Assembly (NCBI GenBank): GCA_000934455.1
Contig: KN882519.1
Location: 26,541-47,620 of the forward strand
DNA from: Apostichopus parvimensis
Lineage: Eukaryota; Echinodermata; Holothuroidea; Aspidochirotida; Stichopodidae
Direction: 5' to 3'
Length of the DNA stretch: 21,080 nucleotides
Below are positions 17,946 to 21,080 of the stretch, one piece after another. The notes under the pieces are model-generated. The model was not told the DNA's origin and ran no database searches. It worked only from the letters and a program-made list of their open reading frames with translations. Every line of letters begins with the position of its first letter. Positions within the stretch are counted from its first letter, which is position 1. A program made the position numbers and the translations under genes.

Positions 17946-18110
17946 GAACGATCTTTACAAAGATTGTTACAACAATGACGAAATTTATAAGGTCTTGTTC
18001 ACACTTGAGAACGCGCAGGGGATCAGTTCCTGTGACCGAATCCTCTGCTCGAGATCAACTGCCCAGTCTGAATGGTCTTATAATAAACTCAGGTTTCGAC
18101 TCCGAGAAAA
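17946..18110 (+). CDS. Candidate internal coding exon, family not recognised
   Basis: A long pyrimidine tract (TTTTCTTCCCTTTTTCG...) runs into TTTTGTATATAG at 17934-17945, a good splice-acceptor shape. From there one frame stays open to 18306. The first roughly 55 codons have the mixed composition of a real globular protein. They start NDLYKDCYNNDEIYKVLF, then TLENAQGISSCDRIL, CSRSTAQSEWSYNKLRFRL and REN. After about 18110 the frame runs into a C-rich low-complexity tract (PPPLHPHP), so the exon probably ends before that. The best donor is CAG|GTTTCG at 18091, which is weak. I do not recognise the family. No neighbouring exon is identified, so this could be an isolated exon, a pseudo-exon or chance. 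Confidence 0.32.
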
Positions 18111-18316
18111 TATCCCACCTCCACTCCATCCCCACCCCACCCACACCCCACTATTAGGCATGTGGGCATTGGTAGCTGCGAACTCGTTGCTGAAATTCTT
18201 TTACTTTAGGCTGTTCGTGTTCGACGTTCATTTCATTGATTTTGCCTTATATACTTTGTGCGGTTTGTCATTGATACCCAATGTTGCATATCGGTGTTTC
18301 TTGTAATATTTACAAC

Positions 18317-18631
18317 AAATTTTGAACTAACGTGACTGAGTCAATTTGTAATGGAGAACAAACAAACAACAGTAAAGAAAAGGACTGTAGATTCATCGGG
18401 AACTGTTACGTTAATAGAAAATCAAATGTAACAATATTTACTAACGATACCAGTACTAGGAAGCTACAACACTATTGACATCTCTGCAGAGTAATTCGTA
18501 GTTGATTTCATAAAGAGAGTATGCACAACATGGTTAGAATTTATTGCTCCATTTTGTTACTTCAATACTATTCTATTGTATGTAGCTGTTTCGCGATGCG
18601 CTGTACAAAAGTCTAAGCCTACCAGTGGAAA
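18317..18631. repeat. Direct repeat, copy 1 (about 315 bp)
   Basis: The copy starts AATTTTGAACTAACGTGACTGAGTCAATTT and ends GTAGCTGTTTCGCGATGCGCT...CCAGTGGAAA. Its edges recur at 18660-18876. It contains the 11-bp near-palindrome TGACTGAGTCA (18333-18343), which includes the AP-1 heptamer TGAGTCA. Confidence 0.85.
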
Positions 18632-18659
18632 TATCAAATAATCAATATAGAGTCCAACG

Positions 18660-18876
18660 AATTTTGAACTAACTTGACTGAGTCAATTTTGCAACAACAA
18701 CGACAACAACGAAAAGGAAAATAGTGTAGAGCAAAGGAATGTGATTGGTTCATCGATATAAATGTAGCTTTTGTAGATAAGCAGACAAAGCACTATGACT
18801 AATACTGATTCCATCGCATGTAGCTGTTACGCGATGCGCTATCAAAAAACTTTGTAGCATGCTAGTGGAAAGAAAA
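18660..18876. repeat. Direct repeat, copy 2 (about 215 bp)
   Basis: Both edges match copy 1: AATTTTGAACTAACTTGACTGAGTCAATTTT at the left and GTAGCTGTTACGCGATGCGCT...CTAGTGGAAA at the right. The interior is about 100 bp shorter and poorly conserved. TGACTGAGTCA is intact at 18675-18685. Confidence 0.85.
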
Positions 18877-19449
18877 ACCATTTTTTTTTATATACTGTGT
18901 TTGGGTTAAATAAAGTTGTTCTAATTATAAATAATCTAAATATTAATTAATTAAATCATACTTATCTGATTATCCTCTTAATGCTTGAACAGGTAAATTA
19001 CCGGTACTAATAGAAAAACTATACAAGTAAACGGTACCTCCCAATAATTTTCAGGTCCAATTTATCTTCAAGAATGTTGAGTTGTTGGTCATCGATAAGC
19101 CACCCCTCCCCCCGCCATATTTCCCTCCCATATTTTCGTTACGTCATCCCAGCAAGCTAAATAATGGGCACACGTACATGTGTTTTTTTTTTGGTTTTTT
19201 TTTCACCCTCAAAGAATTTGCATAATATTGAAATATATAGTGGTTTAATTTGACACGTCCATATCTTTAAGTTTTATCAATTTTAACAACTTTAAAACAA
19301 TTGATTGTATGTCGCATTTGGAGGTAATGCTGATGACCCTATAAGTACAATAAACAACCACGAGTTTTTGGCATTTTGTTTGACAACCATGGCTCTGATG
19401 AGAATCTGTTGAAAAGTTATTATATCGACTCCATGAAGATACACCCTAC
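18877..19449. other. AT-rich non-coding stretch
   Basis: A C-rich patch near 19102-19130 and T runs near 19180-19205 are present. No gene is visible. Confidence 0.4.
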
Positions 19450-19574
19450 AAGACTGAATGCTTGATCAAGTCTAAATTATGACATCATCAACTCACGTGT
19501 CCTTCATTGGTTTCTATTTATAGTTTTATTTATTTATTATCACACTTTTTTTCTATAATGCAGAAAGATTTTGA
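19450..19574. repeat. Direct repeat, copy 1 (about 125 bp) with 37-bp conserved core
   Basis: The copy starts AGACTGAATGCTTG and ends TTCTATAATGCAGAAAGATTTTG. The 37 bp at 19477-19513 are identical to 19653-19689. They include TGACATCA (CRE/ATF-like), CACGTG (E-box) and CATTGG (inverted CCAAT box). Confidence 0.92.
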
Positions 19575-19625
19575 ACTACTTGCCCAGACAGCTAAGAAAG
19601 TCTGATTCTAGTATAGGTTAATATC

Positions 19626-19754
19626 AAGACTGAATGCTTGAGCAAGTCTAACTTATGACATCATCAACTCACGTGTCCTTCATTGGTTTTATGTTCTAAT
19701 TTTATTTATAACATTATTTATAACCCTTTTTTTCTATAATGGAGAAAGATTTTG
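19626..19754. repeat. Direct repeat, copy 2 (about 129 bp)
   Basis: A near copy of 19450-19574 at a 176-bp period, shifting to 181 bp after small insertions in the AT-rich part. The core is unchanged while the AT-rich second half (TTTATTTAT-type) has diverged. Confidence 0.92.
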
Positions 19755-21080
19755 CACATATATCTGAATCTAAAATATTCAAGCTCGTAACATAATCTAA
19801 TGGTGATTGACATTGGTTTCAGTATTAACACCACTCATTCTTCAAAATATTAAAGAAATTGAACAAAAGGAGACCGAGAATGTTTCAGATCACGGTGACT
19901 CTATGTCACCACACATCTTAAAATTACATCCCCCCCGTCCACCCCCCCCCCCTCCTCCTCGATACAAGTTTTCAGTTAGTATATGTTCCAAAAAATGAGT
20001 AATCTTTTTCTTAGCCTATTTGATGGAGGCGTTCATCAAAAAGGCCTCTATCATATAAAAGATAGTTACAATCGTGTCTCTTTTACTAAACATGATGAAG
20101 TTTATTATTTACAGTCACCGCGTTTTCATTTCATTTCACCCTGCAACTGTTTTTCAAAATGTTTTGGTCAACGGGAAGTATATATATATACACATGGCGT
20201 ATGACCTTTTGATCAAAAGTCTAAAATGACACAGTTTGGATATAAAAGAGATATAAAGGTGATATAGATTTAAATATTAAATAAAGGAATGGCTTTTCAA
20301 AGATTATCATAAAGACTTACCCTTAATGTATAGCCTTTCGACTACAATTTTCCCGGATCCGTGTATACAAAGATTGTTTCGTCTTTTCCATCCTGTCGCT
20401 TTTCTTATAAATAAATCCACAATAGATCTTCCATACAAGTTCACCTGAAAGCTTCAACTAAAATGTTTAACTAAAAAAAGAACGAATAAAAGACATTTTC
20501 AGTCTAGTAGACAATTTTCATGACAGAAAAAATAGCTACTAAACCTTTTATGCCAAACAAAATATTTCTAACCTAGTATCCGATGTGCCCTTTATCGCTA
20601 CCGCTTCAGTGCCTTACTTCATGTTTATCTTAGGGCAGTGTTTGTCACAAAACGTTCACCCTTAAGTTACCCATGAAAATAGCTGAATTTTTCGCTCTCA
20701 CTTTGAAGTTTAGTTGAAGTTGTCCATTCATATAAGTAAAAGAAAATTGACGGATTTTAATAGTTGAGTTGAGGTATATTGGCCAAATAGTAAACTATAA
20801 ATGTACAGTGTCCATGCTGTTATACAATTACACAATGTAACCAGTAACATACAACTAAATTACATCACACGAATTTTATTTGAGATTTAGTATGAAGTTA
20901 TATTTTATCGCTGCGTTTGATAAATTCCTACAATAATTTTAAGACATTTTTGAAGGTACCTATAAATAGATATATCACGATTGTGGAATATTTTACATTT
21001 TGCAAATGTTTCACCCATATTTTTTAGCCTACAACGGCTAATGAGAAGATGATATGCGGTAAAAATGAGAATAAATGATT
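19755..21080. other. Non-coding stretch with C-rich tract
   Basis: It holds a C-rich tract at 19930-19952 (including 11 C), which generates a spurious proline-rich frame, and a TATATATATA run near 20180. It also holds a CTTTTGATCAAAAG palindrome at 20206-20219. No gene is supported; frames at 19807-19998 and 19983-20204 have no recognisable motif. Confidence 0.4.

Noticed and set aside
13637..20219. CTTTGATCAAAAG and CTTTTGATCAAAAG palindromes as paired TCF/LEF sites
   Set aside because: Only two short AT-rich matches 6.5 kb apart with no supporting context; chance is likely.

Overview
This is an AT-rich eukaryotic window with no bacterial-style gene layout. There are no long uninterrupted reading frames. 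It has many microsatellites, homopolymeric C/G tracts, tRNA-derived SINEs, small inverted-repeat transposons and a decayed LINE. The SINE type, the TTAA-flanked and hAT-like miniature elements and the unusual poly-C/poly-G runs suggest a marine invertebrate deuterostome. An echinoderm such as a sea cucumber is my best guess, but this is inference from repeat style, not from a diagnostic gene. Most of the window looks intergenic or intronic.

Layout. 1-2960: AT-rich DNA with a diverged hAT-like miniature element (519-938) and C/G tracts. 2960-3910: (TA)n/(TG)n and TTACCTATATA-type repeats plus a small unassigned reading frame on the minus strand. 4150-4480: a hAT-like terminal fragment and a cluster of perfect hairpins. 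4968-5165: a possible promoter-like patch with a consensus NRF1 palindrome and a perfect DR1/ERR-type nuclear-receptor site. 6061-6432: a TTAA-flanked MITE. 7281-7709: a complete hAT-type MITE with an exact 8-bp target duplication. 9557-11448: a 5'-truncated, frameshifted non-LTR retrotransposon on the minus strand; a second TTAA MITE (9578-10179) sits in its last codons, and a 63-bp piece of its own C-terminal coding sequence is duplicated at its truncation point. 12490-13000: a minus-strand tRNA-derived SINE lying in GTACTCG-type repetitive DNA. 13042-13160: a 15-16 bp tandem repeat of alternating purine-pyrimidine character. 15424-15590: a second short tRNA-derived SINE ending in a CATA/CCTA microsatellite. 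17946-18110: the best candidate for a genuine protein-coding exon. 18317-18876 and 19450-19754: two local direct duplications carrying conserved regulatory-like cores.

No complete protein-coding gene can be supported. The most informative content is the nested transposon history, with two intact target-site arrangements that can be read directly, plus the candidate exon, the promoter-like patch and the duplicated cores. Three non-autonomous DNA elements carry readable or partly readable ends. Several poly-C/G tracts appear to mark such ends.
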